Source: Manis javanica (Eukaryota > Chordata > Mammalia > Pholidota > Manidae). Taken from it: a DNA stretch of 64,000 nucleotides. The translations under genes and the position numbers were made by a program. The DNA lies in assembly GCF_040802235.1 (NCBI RefSeq), contig NC_133158.1, positions 156,004,401 to 156,068,400 on the forward strand, given 5' to 3'. Under the pieces are notes generated by a model. That model saw only the letters and a list, made by a program, of their open reading frames with translations. It searched no databases and had not been told where the DNA came from. Each line of letters begins with the position of its first letter. Position 1 is the first letter of the stretch. Below, in pieces: positions 1 through 11,930 of this stretch.

Positions 1-59
1 CTCAAGATTTGACAGCTTGAAGGAGATCTATGTTGACCTTCTGTTTGTTTACTCACCCT

Positions 60-215
60 TACCCACCAGCTCTGCCCTAGACTACAGTCTCCTGGGAGAC
101 AAAGGCTTTCTCTGTCTTCTTTCCAGTTACACCTTCTACGCTTTGTACCATCCCTAACAGATAATAGGCACTTGATTAAAGTTGAATAAACAAGTGTTTG
201 AGTAAATCAATACAA
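60..215 (+). mobile_element. L2 LINE 3' end fragment
   Basis: The segment follows the usual 3' end of L2: a 'CTAGACTACAGTCTCCTGGGAGACAA'-like block (the family's 'tagactgtaagctccttgagggcag'), then 'TAATAGGCACTTGATTAAAG' in place of 'tagtaggtgctcaataaa', then TGAATAAACAAG. It is strongly diverged, as expected for an element older than the placental radiation. No coding capacity remains. Confidence 0.65.
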
Positions 216-629
216 TCAATCAGTCTGAAAAATATATTTTCCAAGAAGTTATTTAATTTCTTCTGGTTCCTATCTAATTTCAAATCTGTTGCGGAGACTA
301 CTCACTATCATGTTTGGCCTTGGACCTGTAAAAAGAAGTAATTTGTAAAACATTTGTTCATACACAGGATAGCATTTTGGTCTTCTAGCTTCATGTAACT
401 TGAGAGAGCAGAAGAAGTTTTACACCTTAATCGGTCCATATTTCCAAACACATGCCAGAAAAAAAAAGCCATATTCAATAGCAGATACTTACTCTTAACA
501 TAAGCCTACACAAGGACATCTTATTAATTAAAAATAATAGAATAAATTAAAATCTGAGGATACCATATATCAATAGAAAATAATAAAAATTAATCTATTA
601 ATTACATTAAAGCAACTTAAAATATTAAT
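216..629. other. Unassigned AT-rich DNA
   Basis: No gene, recognised repeat or regulatory site is visible. The 3' part (about 520-630) is almost pure A/T with TTAATTA runs, and it includes the target site used by the retroposon that follows. Confidence 0.6.
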
Positions 630-998
630 TAGAATTAAAGGAACTTCTTCCTCTTTTTTTTTTTTTTTTTTTAGGAGAGCAAGGCAGAAGCTTTTATTTA
701 GAGATAAGGCAAAAGGACTGAGCTTCTGGATCAGGCCCGGAGGGGACAAGAGAGCCCCAGGGTGCTGTGTTGTCTGGGGGTTCTATAGGCCATTGAGAGA
801 CAAAAGGCTAGGGATGTACACCTGCTAAGTGGTCTCAAAATGTTTACCTTTGAAGAAACACTAAGTTCTTATTAGTCTTCCTGGTTATTTACAAGTATTT
901 CACTGCTCTGATTTCCTCCCAGGATAGCAGCTTCCTGGTCTGGGAGCATGTCACTCAAGGCTGCCTGCTTTGCTCCCATAGAATTAAAGGAACTTCTT
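630..998 (-). mobile_element. Retroposed LTR-terminated transcript, poly(A) tail and TSD
   Basis: An insert of about 330 bp lies between identical 20-bp direct repeats (TAGAATTAAAGGAACTTCTT at 630-649 and 979-998). On the plus strand it starts with a 19-bp T run (654-672), so it is a minus-strand insertion with a poly(A) tail. The polyadenylation signal AATAAA (minus strand, 693-698) sits about 20 nt before the tail. Long target duplication plus tail is the signature of L1-driven retroposition. The body matches no SINE I know. Its end (AATAAA, then a CTTCTGCCTTGCTCTCC-like stretch) resembles the R region of a class I retroviral LTR, so the best reading is a 5'-truncated copy of an endogenous-retrovirus transcript (U3 plus R). 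A lineage-specific SINE or a retrocopy of a host 3' UTR are alternatives. No reading frame is preserved. Confidence 0.75.
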
Positions 999-1334
999 GA
1001 ATTACCCCTAAACTTACCTTTATTTTCGACGTGTGGAAGCCTGCTGATCTATCACACCTCCTTGTACTGTCAGACCTGAAGAGCATGGTATGAGTGCATT
1101 CTGATTCATCGTAAATGAACCACCTTTAAGTTTTCTTTTTTAATACTCATCTACCCCATCCCAAGTCTCAGCAGGTTTTGTAATAGATTCCAAGTGCAAG
1201 CAGGGCCATCCATATATTTGGTTTAATTCATTATTTTGAACTCAAAAGATTGTTTCACAAATTTCTGGAATTCTCTTTAGTAAATGAAATCCTCTTTAAC
1301 AAACTCTATTAAATTCTGATGACTTTATAAGAAA
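999..1334. other. Unassigned DNA
   Basis: No feature is recognised. Composition is AT-rich with short T runs. There is no CpG cluster, splice-site pair or repeat consensus that I can name. Confidence 0.5.
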
Positions 1335-1800
1335 TTGCTTTGGTATCTATTGCTATATAACAACCCATCTAAAACTTAGTTCTATGACTTGACTGACTGG
1401 TTCTTACTTGGGGTCTGACCGTGACTACAGTCAGATGGCATCTGGGAATGGTAATCTGAAGGCTCAAGTGGTCTGTCTGTCCAAGATGCTTTTTTCTCTC
1501 ACATGTCTGATCCCTCTGCTGGGAAGGCTGGAATGCCATGAAGCAGGCTGGCATCTCTTCTCTCTGTGGGTCTTTTCCATGTGGCTAGCTTGGATTTACT
1601 CACAGCACACAGTCTCAGGGTTGTCAGTCTTTTTGAATGGTAGCTGGCTTCCCTGAGAGTACTCCTTCTGAGAGAGCAAGGGGAGCTACCAGCTTTCTTA
1701 TGACTTGGCTTTATTTCTACTGCACTATATTGATTATTAGAATACCTGCTTAGATTCAGCATAGGAGGGCACTTCACTGGAGTCATCCTTGAAGAAGTCT
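1335..1800 (-). mobile_element. Old LTR, ERVL-MaLR (MLT1-like) type, antisense
   Basis: Read on the minus strand, the element ends in a stretch like 'taagttttggggtggtttgttacacagcaatagataac', the 3' end of MLT1-type LTRs; here it is the TATCTATTGCTATATAACAA block near 1350. The interior keeps 'CAGTCAGATGGCATCTGGGA' and 'GGTAGCTGGCTTCCCTGAGA' blocks that I recognise from this LTR group. The polyadenylation region seems deleted. Short frames on both strands inside it (for example minus 1499-1786) are chance frames. Class is fairly sure, exact family is not. Confidence 0.6.
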
Positions 1801-4100
1801 TGCCATCTTTAATAACCTTTTAAGCCAAGAAAAAACATAATATTTAAAAGAAATGCATTTTTGCCTTTGTCTCAATGTTTTCTTAGCACTTTCAATTTTT
1901 GAACCATGGCTTTAACAATGTCCTCTACCGCACACCACGAAGAATAACTTTCACACTAGACAACAGGTGTGGTGTGCAATAGAGACACCCTAGAATCTTT
2001 ATGATTGCTGTTCTTCTGGTTTAGCACACTTACTTCTAGAATGATTCATAATATATATTAATTAAAAATGGCATATAAAACTCAAGAGTATTTCAAGATA
2101 TACTTACAAATACCTACTACATGCTAAATGAGTAAGGATATGCCAATTAACAAAATATTGTTTCATCTTCAGAGAGCTTTGGAGGAGGACAGGGAGAGCA
2201 TGTAGTTTATACATTTCTATTTCACCTTGGACAGCTCCTTATATAGTTAATCCAGAAGTCTTTTTCTCAGACTCTCACATTTTATCTGAAATCTCCATCA
2301 TGATGAAAATAAACTGTCTTTCAGGTTCCAAAAAGCACTTAGCAAATTAAACAGTAGAAATGATAAATGTGAACTAGTATCCCTTCTTTCCTGCCCCTAC
2401 ATGATTTCAGGTGGGATTTATTAAGAGAAGATGTATTTCTTCTTCTGGGTCATGAAGAACATTTTTTAAAAAATCTGTATCCTCCAAGGAAGCTCATGGT
2501 GAAATAGATAAAATGTCAAAAATAATTAAGAAAAATGCAGGGGCATCCAACAACTTAAAATTATGTCTTTTGGTGATGCCTCATTTTCACATCTTTGGTC
2601 CCTTGACAGATATAAACACCAACTTATCACATCCTTTAGATGATGGTGTGCTAAATCAATGTGGATGAACTCAAGATGCAGTAAATGGGAAGCATGAAAA
2701 AGAAATTCTCTTAGAAAGCAGAGGTCACGGGATCTAGGAGGTCATTGTACACTAGGCAATAGAAACAGCATCTAAAATCTTCAGAATTGGATAAAAAGCC
2801 TTCTAAGTCTCCTCATTTTCACTAGTTTCAACTGTACTTCCATTTTATCACTTTCTAGCCTATCTCTTTCAAGAGTTTAACATTTCTTTCTTAAACATTT
2901 GTTTCAGGTTTTTTTTCTTTATCTTTCAGTATTAGGCATTTAGATCATTACAATAGTAAAAGCATACAAAGTAGATTGCTTGTATCAGGAAAGTGATACC
3001 TCGCAATCATGGGAATCTTCTTTGTAAAGACCTAACATATTTTCCTACCTCCGTTGAAATACTTTTACTGTAGATAGATACACCAATTTAATGAAATGAA
3101 CTTAAGAATTAGTTTTTTTTCGGATTGGCTACAATAAATAGATGTGGATCATTCATTAATATTCAGTTAATTATTTGAAGCACTAAATTATTAATTATTG
3201 AAGGCTACTAAAATCTCTGAACAAGTAGACAAAATATCTGTAACTACATTCATTTGCCGACCCAGAACTTTTAATTACTCATTAGCGGTGGTAGTTAGTA
3301 TAAAAACACACAAAAGTTTTAAATATACCAGTCTTGGGCAAGTTGAGGAAATTGCCCATGATAAGAATAAATTTAGCTCTGCTCTTCTAAGCCATACATT
3401 CTAGACAGGGTAAGGTCACTAATCCTATCTTTAGATGGGAAAATATATTTAATTCTGGGGAATGATTTTAGATATTGCATTTGGCTGCAGACATAAACCA
3501 CATTCTCCAATACTAGCTGTATAAGTCATAATGGTCTCTAATCAGCCTTAGCTTTCCTTTTCTGATAAACTTTGACAAGGAAGAAATTACTGTCTTTCTG
3601 GTTCCTAAAGAAGCCAGCAGTTGTAAGGTCTTATATGAATAATTAAAAATTCCTATTAACAGAATCTAAAACAACAATATTTTAGTACACCTAACATATC
3701 AAAGTTGCAGTATTTATTTACAAATATGTTTTTGTATACATTCTATATCTCAGATACCTCTCAAAAATTCTCATAGGTGAGGAATTAAAAACTATATCCT
3801 GTGTCTACAGATAAATATTTTGGGTGCTTAACTAAGAATACATATGCGATTAGAAAATGTGCTCCAAGGTAATCATGACAATATTATGAATTTAATATAC
3901 TGACCCTTCAAATTTTTAATTTAAGTATTCATTTGGCAGCAATGAAATGTGATAATATTTGGAACATTTTAAACTACATATTGAAAAGACATTTTGGTCA
4001 TTAAAAATATATGTACTTTGATAAATAATTTAAAGTGTTTCAAAAATTGATTTTCCATATACAAAAATATGTACCTATAAGTAAATGTTAAACTTTCCAT
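1801..4100. other. Unassigned AT-rich DNA, 2.3 kb
   Basis: No convincing exon, RNA gene or named repeat. It is low in CpG and rich in TTAAT/AATTA words. A 68-codon frame at 3198-3404 has no recognisable domain and no codon bias distinct from its surroundings. Very old transposon remnants could be hidden here. Confidence 0.5.
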
Positions 4101-4120
4101 TATATATATATATATATATA
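4101..4120. repeat. (TA)10 microsatellite
   Basis: Uninterrupted TA dinucleotide run immediately next to the left target-site duplication of the large L1. Probably polymorphic in length. Confidence 0.9.
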
Positions 4121-4123
4121 ATT

Positions 4124-7100
4124 CAATATACTGTTATTTGATATTTTTTGCTTGACAGTTAACAACTGTATATAGCTAAGGTGTAAAATTTGGATTTGGT
4201 ATAAATATACATTATGAAATAATGAACTACATTCAAGTTAATTAACATATCCATCTCTTCAGATAGTTACTTTCTTGTGTGTGAGAACACTTAAGGTTTA
4301 CTCTCTTCACAAATTTCAAGTATAAGTATTGTTGACTATAGTCACATTGATGTACACTAGATCTCCAGAACTTACTCATTTTGCACAACTAAAACTTTGT
4401 GCCCTTTGACCAACATCTCATTTATCCTTCCCCCAGCCCTAGGCAACCACCATTCTTCTACCTTCTTATGAAGTTTGACTATTTCAGACTCTACATATAA
4501 GTGAGATTATGCAGTATTTAACCTTCTACACCTGGCTTATTTCACTTAGCATAATGTCCTCCACATATACAATATCCTCCACATTTGTGACATCCACATT
4601 GTCACAAATTAATTAATTGTGAGTGTGTATGTATGTGCATGTACGTGCACTTTTCATGTCTTCTTTGGAAAAATGTCTTTCAGTTCCTCTACCCATTTTT
4701 CCAATCAGAGTGTTGGGCTTTTTTGTTATTATTTATATAGTATATATGTAATATAACATCATGTATATACATTTTCTTTATCTGTTCATCAAACATTTAG
4801 GATATTTCCATGTCTTGGCTATCATGAATGCTGCTAAAATGAACATGGAAATGCAGAAATTTCTTCAAGATATTGATATTGTTACCTCTGGATCATATGG
4901 GGGTTATATTTTTTTTAATTTTTTGAGGAAATGCCACACTGCTTTCCATGGTCTGTGCACCAATTTAGATTTCCACCAACAACACCTGAGTTCCCTTTTC
5001 TCCACGTCCTCTACACTTGTTATCTCTTGTCTCTTAATGACAGTCACTCTAACAAGGGTGAGGTGATACCTCATTGTTGTTTTGATTTACATTTCCCTGA
5101 TAAGTTTAGAGATGTTGAGCATATTTTCCTGTACCTCTTGGATATCTTCTTAAGACAAAAGTCTGTTTAGTTCTTCTATCCATTTTTATATCAGATTGTT
5201 TGTTTTTGAGGGGTTTTTTTTTTTTTGTGTGTGTGTTATATGAGTTCTTTATATATACCTTGGATATTAACCCCATATTTGTTATATAGTTTACAAAATT
5301 ATTCTCCCATTCATAAGCTGCCTTTTCATTTTGTTAACTGTTTATTTTGCTGTGTAGAAGCTTTTGAGTTTAATGTAGTCCCATTCTGAATTTTCGTTGT
5401 TGCCTTTTCTTTTGGTGTCACATCCAAAAAGTCACTAACAAGATCAATGTCAAGGAGCTTTTCCCTTCATTTTCTTTCAGTAGTTTTATGGTTTGAGGAC
5501 TTATGTTTAACTCTCTAATCTATTTTAAGTGATTTTTGTACATAATGTGACATAAAGGTCGAATTCTTCTGCATGTAGATACCCAGTTTTCCCAGCACCA
5601 TTTACTGAAGATATTATCCTTTCTCCCTTTGTGTATTCTTGGCGCTCTTCTCAAAAATCAGATTATCACATATCTACAGATTTTTTTCTGTGCTCCCTAT
5701 TCTGTTCCATTAGTCTATATATCATTTTAAAAAACAAGTACCATATTATTTGGATTACTATTGCTTTGTAATATATTGTGAGGTCAGGAAGTGTGATGCC
5801 TCTAGTTTTATTGTTCTTGTTTAAGATTCCTTTATCTACTCAGGGTGTTTGTGGTTTCGTATGCAATTTAGGATTTTTTTACTATCTCTATGAAGTACGA
5901 TAATGGGATTTTGATAGGCATTGCTTTGAATGTGTAGATCACACCCATCTGTAGTATGGATATTTTAACAATATTAATTCTTCTAATTTGTGAAAACAGA
6001 ATGTCTTTCAATTTATCTGTGTCTTCTTTAATTTCTTTCATCAATGTTTTGTAATTTTCAGCATAGAGATCTTCACCTCTTCGGCTAACTTATTCCTAAG
6101 TATTTATTATTTTTGTTGTTATTGTGAATGGTATTATTTTCTTAAATTCCATTTCAGATAGTCTGTTGCTTCAGTACAGAACTGTAATTGGTTTTGTATG
6201 TTAAATTCAGTTTGCTAGTATTTTATTAAATATTTTCCCAACTATATTCACTAAGGATATTGGCTTGAAGTTTTCTTATAGTACATTTGCCTGGTTTTGG
6301 TATTAGAATGATGCTGACCTCAAAACTGAGAAGTGTTTCCATTTTCATTTTTAGGAAAAGTTTAAGAAGGAATGGTATTATTTTGAGTATTTGGTAGAAT
6401 TCAGCCACAAAGCCGTCAGGTTCTGAGCTTTTCTTTCTTGGATGGTTTTGATTATTGATTCATATCTTTTGTTATTGGTCTGTTTAGGCTTTCCATTTTT
6501 TTCTTGATTCTGTTTTGGTAGGTTATATGTTTATGAATTTATCTATCTCTTTTAGGTTATCTAATTTGTTGGATAAGTTCTTATGTCAATTAGTTCCATT
6601 TGGTCAGTGTTGTTATACCCTTTTTGTTTTTCTGTTTGGATGTTCTAACCATTATTGTAAGTGGAGTATTGAAGTTCCTTAAAATTATTGCATTTTTGTC
6701 AATGTCTGCTCTCAGAGTTGTCCAGTCCATCTTTGCTTTATATATTTAGGTGCTGTAGTTTCAGGTACATATATTTATAGTTGCTATATCTTAATGTAGA
6801 ATTGACTCTTCTATCATTATATAATGACCTTCTTTGCCTCTAGTACCAGTTTTAAAGTTAAAGCCTATTTTTTTATGTAAGTATAGACTTGCCTGCTTTC
6901 TTTTGATTACCACCAGCATGAAACATCTTTTTCCATCTCTTCATTTTCAGCCTGTGTGTCTTTCATTCTAAAGTCTCTTGTACACAGTATATCACTGACT
7001 CATTTTTTTATCCTTTGAGCTACTCCTCATTTTTGATTGGTGAATTTAATCCAGTTTTATTTAAAATAATTATTGATAAGTGAGGATTTCCTATTGCCAT

Positions 7101-9464
7101 TTTTGTTCATTTTTATTCTGTTTGTCTTGAAGTTGTTTTGTCCTCTCTTGCTGTTTCCCTTTGTTATTTGATTATTTTTTACAGTGATTTGCTTTTAGTT
7201 TTTTTTCTGTTTATCTTTTGTGTATCTGTATAGATTTTTTCCTTTGTGGTTATCTTGGGGCTTGTGTTAAATATCTTGTAGTTATAACCTTCCATTGTAA
7301 GTTAATGACAACTTAACTTCAATCACCTACAAAAACATTATCCATTGTGTTCTTATAGTTGGCTTACTTCTTTTTATATTGTACATCCATTAACAAATCC
7401 TAATTTATTAATTTTTTTATGGCTTAACAGTAATTTGCACACTACCTTTCCAGTGTTAATCTGTACATGACTATATATTTAGCTTTACCTATGAAATTAA
7501 TGTTTTCATATTCTTGTACTGTTTAGTGTGCTTTCATTTTGATTTAAAAAACTCCCCTTAAGTATTTCTTAGAGGACATGTGGTGACAAACTCCCTATTT
7601 TTGTATGTCTGACCATGTCTTTATCATTCCTTTATTTTTTGAAAGATAATTTTTCCAGGTATAGTTATTTTGAGTGGCAGTTTTTTTTTTCTATCATTGA
7701 ACATATCATCCCACTCTCTCCTGGTCTGCGATGTTTCTACTGTGAAATCTGCCAATAGCCTTGTGAATTTTTCTTTTATGTTATGAGTTGCTATACCCTT
7801 GCTGTTTTCAAAACTTTCTTAGTCTTTGACTTTTAACAACTTTATTAAATTTGCCTCAGTGTAGACCTCTTTATTTCAATCTGTTTGTAATCCTTTGGGG
7901 TTCATGAATGTAGATGCCCTTCTTTCCTTGATTTGGGAAGTTTTTAGCTATTTTTTCTTCCAGTAAACTTTGTGCCCACTTTCTTGTTCTGTGCCCCTTC
8001 TAGAAATCCCACAATGTGTGTATTGGTTCATTTTATTGTGTCTCATAAATCTCATACATTTTATTCATTTTTTTAATTCTTTTTTCTCTTCTGACTGGAT
8101 AGTTTTAATTGACTTGTGCTTGAATTCACACATTTTTTTGCTTCGTTGAGTCTGTTGAAACTTTCTATTGTATTTCCACTTCATTTATTGTATTTTCCAT
8201 TTTATTCATTATTAGTCAGTTCCAGAATTCCTGTTTCATTCTTTTTTATGATCAATCTCTTTGTTTGTCTTGTTTTGTTCAGGCATTGCTTTCCTGATTT
8301 ATATGTGTACTCTTTTAGCTTACTGAGCTTCCTTAAAACAATTATTTTGAATTTTTCATCAGGTAATTTTGTGTATCTTTAGTTTCAGTCATTGGAAAAT
8401 TATTGTGTTCTTCAGTGGTATCATATTTCCTTGATTTTTCATATTTCTCATAGCCTTGCATTGTATCATCTGCAGGAGAAGTCAGCTCTTCCAGAGTTTA
8501 TGGACTGCTTTTTGTGGGGAAGGACCTTCATTATTGGTGGATGTGAAGGCAGTGGCTGGATGGGATGTAGTGGCTCCTGTTCTGTAGTAGGACAGCAGTG
8601 ATTCTAGGTTTGGGGATGGCATAGTGTCATAGTTTCTGTGAGGCTCTGTCAGCTAAGGACAGCATCAGTGAAGACTAAGGTCTTCAGCAGCCAAGAATGT
8701 AGGAATTTGTAGCAGCAGTGAAGGCCTCTGTGGTCCTACTGTTCTCCTTTTTCCCTGCAAAAGGAAGTCATGACCAAGGGGGTCTCTCCCGACATTGCAC
8801 CTGGCATGCAGGTGTACACACAATGGCAGCAGCATTGGGATCCTAGGGTGCATGTCTGCTTTGCAGCAGTGATGGTATTGATTTGCTAGGTGCAGTGATG
8901 CATGAAACAGACATGAAATCAGAATCCAGGACACACAAGTGTTTACACGAAGGGGCAGTGTCAGTTCCAGCTTCAGGTATGGCAATGGGGCACAGAGGCA
9001 GCTCTTTCTATGGGAGAGGTTACAGCTTATTCCCTCTCCAAGGAGGTGTGGGTAAAGAAGCATGGACTCGGAGAAGCTCCTTTAATTGGGTCAGTGTCAG
9101 TAAGACTGCAGTGAAGAGAGTGAATGTTAAGAGTTTCTGTAGTGGTGGCAAGGGCCGCGATCCTCCTGTTCCCCTTTTCCCCCAGTGGAGAAGATTACAT
9201 CAAGGAGATGCCCCTCTTGGTGCTGGGCTGTACCAGAGTGAGGGATGGGGTGACACAGGCAAAATGCTTCCCATGCTTGTCTATAAGTCCATCCTGGGTT
9301 TCTGTGCTCCACAGTATGTCTGCAATTCTCCTATTGTACCCCAGAGCTAGTTTCATTGGCATGTAGTTGTTTATTCATTGTTTTGTTTTTGTTGGAGGGA
9401 TGAGCATCAGAAACTCTTAGTTTGCCATCTTGCTTACATTCCCAATATACTATTGTTTAATATT
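4124..9464 (-). mobile_element. 5'-complete, internally decayed L1 (L1MA/MB-like) with TSDs
   Basis: The plus strand shows antisense L1 in collinear order: 3' UTR (about 4146-4500), ORF2 3' portion (4500-6200; 'TGCACCAATTTAGATTTCCACC', 'CCAGTTTTCCCAGCACCATTTA', 'AGGAAGTGTGATGCCTC' blocks), more internal L1M sequence (6600-8440), and a GC-richer 5' region (8500-9433) that ends, read in sense, with GCAAGATGGC, the typical L1 start. The flanks carry a 22-bp imperfect direct repeat (4124-4145 and 9443-9464), 19 of 22 matching, all three differences being transitions. These are plausible decayed target-site duplications. Length is about 5.3 kb against 6 kb or more for a full L1, so internal deletions have occurred (one near 6180). 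No open ORF1 or ORF2 survives. Frames at 8665-9063 (minus) and 8883-9350 (plus) lie in the 5' region and are not genes. Confidence 0.85.
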
Positions 9465-10119
9465 GAATTGATGGTAAATACCAATATTCTGCTACTTTAA
9501 TAATTTGTTAAGATTATGATTTAATATACATATCAGTATTTCCATTTTTGTTGATTTTACTTTGCCCATTCCTTTCCTGTGGGAGGTGGGAGAGATTGGG
9601 GAGTCCAGATACTTTTATAAAAAGCAATTTCCAGATGAGGCACCATCTGAGCATATAGTAAAAGGAAATGGTTAACTTGGAAACTGGGACAAAAATAATG
9701 CTCTTGAACCCTGACTTTTCTACTTAGGTAAGATTTTAGTTCAGCAGATTTCAGATGTACTTTGATACTAAAGATTAGATCTCTTATTATGAGTGAAATT
9801 TATGAGCTGTAGGCCTTTTTTGCTCCTTATTCATGTATTGCGTCCCTTGAATTATAATTCTACTTGGGGTACTCGGACCATACAACACGACCTTCAATTT
9901 TCCCAGCTGAACAAAGTTTCAATGCACTTAAATAGCAATTTAATCTGTAAATCAAAGTGTTTGCAAGAAAAAATTTAAAAATTTAATCTTCTGTGTTTTA
10001 ATCCCATTTATTTACTAATCCTAATATTTAAATCTTTTCCCATAAGAATTAATATAAATTCTTTGTAAAAATTTATAAAGGTAGGAAAATTAATGAAGAA
10101 AACAAAAATTACCTACAAA
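9465..10119. other. Unassigned DNA
   Basis: AT-rich sequence with no recognised repeat, exon or RNA gene. The 61-codon frame at 9793-9978 has no recognisable domain. Confidence 0.5.
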
Positions 10120-10925
10120 TGCATCACTCTTATTTTCTTACATTTTATTCCAGTGTTCTCATGCACATCTTCCACCTTTTTGTACTTTGTCTTTCAGTCA
10201 CTGGACAGTTTATCACATCATCATACTAGTTTATAATGGCAGTATAATGTGATATTAGTATTGTTACTGTTATACTCATAATATATTTGAACTGTTATAC
10301 TCTGGCGAATTTGTACTATTGTCCTAATTTTTACTTAACCTATTGTAAAGTCATTGTGTTTAAGTCTTTTTCTCTGATTATTTTCTCAAAATACATTCTC
10401 ACAAGTGGAATACTGGATCGCAGTGTGCCATTATGCAGTTTTTCTTAATTTTGTCAAATTATTCTCTAGATTCCAGAATAATTCTAGAGTCTTTAATGTC
10501 TTCACCATTTTATGCTCCTTTAAAGTAAGAAAGCTCCAATTTCATATATTCTACTCAACACTGGGTTTGCTAATAGAATAATCTCAATGGGAACATTGTG
10601 AAATTCATTTTTTTATTAGGGAGGTTAAACATATTTTTGTATTTTATTGATATTTACATTGATTCTAACTGAATTATATATACCTAGCTCTTGTCCCATT
10701 TCCTTGTTGATGTGTTTTCTATTTTCATTTTCTTTTTTAGTTTTTAACATCAAAAGTATTTTTTTTATTTGATGAAGTCAAATTAATTTTTCTTCTTGAT
10801 AGTATCTTTTCATCTTTGTGCTTAAACAATTCTTCCCAAACCTAAGAATAGAAAAAGACACTTTTATGTTTTCTTCTGTGTGCTTAATGGTTTTGTTATA
10901 TTTAATTTATTTATAGAATTTATTT
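10120..10925 (-). mobile_element. Ancient L1M/HAL1-like fragment, antisense
   Basis: The plus strand follows antisense ORF2-region sequence of old L1M or HAL1 elements in order: 'TAATGGCAGTATAATGTGATA', 'TTTTCTCAAAATACATTCTCACAAGTGGAATACTGG', 'CTCAACACTGGGTTTGC', 'GTTAAACATATTTTTGTATT', 'TTGATGAAGTCAAATTAATTTTTC'. Divergence is high and many small indels are present, so no frame is open. Confidence 0.75.
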
Positions 10926-10939
10926 TAACAACTGGTTAG

Positions 10940-11075
10940 AGGAGAAGGCCTTAACTGGGCCAATGCACTTATAGTACTTCATTTAACTACCACCCTGATT
11001 CCATGAGTAGATAACATTATTCTTAACAGAAAACTGAGTGACAGAGATTATAAAGGATCCAATATCTAATAAGTG
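10940..11075 (-). mobile_element. Possible MIR fragment, antisense
   Basis: The order of a 'CTTCATTTAACTACCACCCTGA' block, an 'ACATTATTCTTAACAGAAAACTGAGTGACAGAGA' block and an 'AATAAGTGGTG' block resembles antisense MIR (tcatttaatcctcacaacaac ... attttacagatgaggaaactga ... tagtaagtggcag). Matches are weak. Confidence 0.5.
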
Positions 11076-11084
11076 GTGTGTTTC

Positions 11085-11930
11085 GCTCACGAGTTTGTCT
11101 ATAATTTATGCAGGCTTGATTGGACCAGCTTGTCTTTTCTCTGCTTGGCATAGCAGACATGGCTTAATTGCTGGGAACTGGAATTATCTGAAGGCTTGTT
11201 CACTGATAGGTCTGGCAGCATTGCTGGCTGTCAGTTGGGATCTTAGCTGAGGCTATCAAGAATAACACCTACATATAGTGTTTGATGTGACTTGGGATTT
11301 CTCACTATACTGTGCTTTAGTTCAAAGGGTGAGTACGCCAAAGAGAGCCAGGTAGGAGCCCTATTATTTTTTTCCTCACATAGAAAGTCATGTAGCATCA
11401 TTTCCATCACATTTTATACAATCAAAATAGCCACAAAGTTCCCTCCAGTTTCAAAAAGGTGGAAAATAGACTGTACTTCTTGAGGAAATGGTGACGCAGC
11501 TTTGGAAAAGTCTGTAGGGCCAGAAATATTACTGTGGCTGATTTTATAAAATATAACCTGTCATAGTCTCCCCTATGGTTACAAAAATCTACATTCATCC
11601 CACATATATTCATCTCTTCTCTATAACCCCCAAAGTCTCATCTCATTATGGTTTCGGGTTCAGGTTCAATATCTAAATTATATTTAATTCTGTGCTTCTT
11701 AAGTATCAGTTCCTTGAGAATAGCTCTCAATTTTTAAAAGTGTGAACTAAATAGACAAGTTATTAGCTCCCAACGTTCCCATCATACAGCGTCAGAGCAT
11801 GTAAGGATAAGCACTATAAACATTCTTGTTCACAAAGGAGTAAAGGAGAGATCCAGAGCAGTCAGGGGTCCACAGAGCTCTGAAATTCTGGAAAGCACCT
11901 GTTGACAGTCCTTTGAATGGTGATTAATGA
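11085..11930 (-). mobile_element. Antisense LTR plus adjoining internal region of an old MaLR-like element
   Basis: 11085-11575 resembles an antisense LTR of the old MaLR-like group: a CTGGGAACTGGAATTATCTGAAGGCTT-type block, then 'AAAGTCATGTAGCATCATTTCCATCAC', then a 'CAGTTTCAAAAAGGTGGAAAATAGACTG' block. 11600-11930 continues with sequence like the 3' part of the matching internal region ('CCAAAGTCTCATCTCATTATGG...'). For an element on the minus strand, the 3' LTR followed on the right by internal sequence is the expected order. No coding frame survives, and the family is from memory only. Confidence 0.5.

Noticed and set aside
1499..1786. 95-codon minus-strand frame
   Set aside because: It falls within an old MaLR-type LTR and overlaps frames on the other strand.
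8665..9350. Frames of 132 and 155 codons on opposite strands, in GC-richer DNA
   Set aside because: They lie in the 5' region of the antisense L1, overlap each other on both strands and show no recognisable domain.
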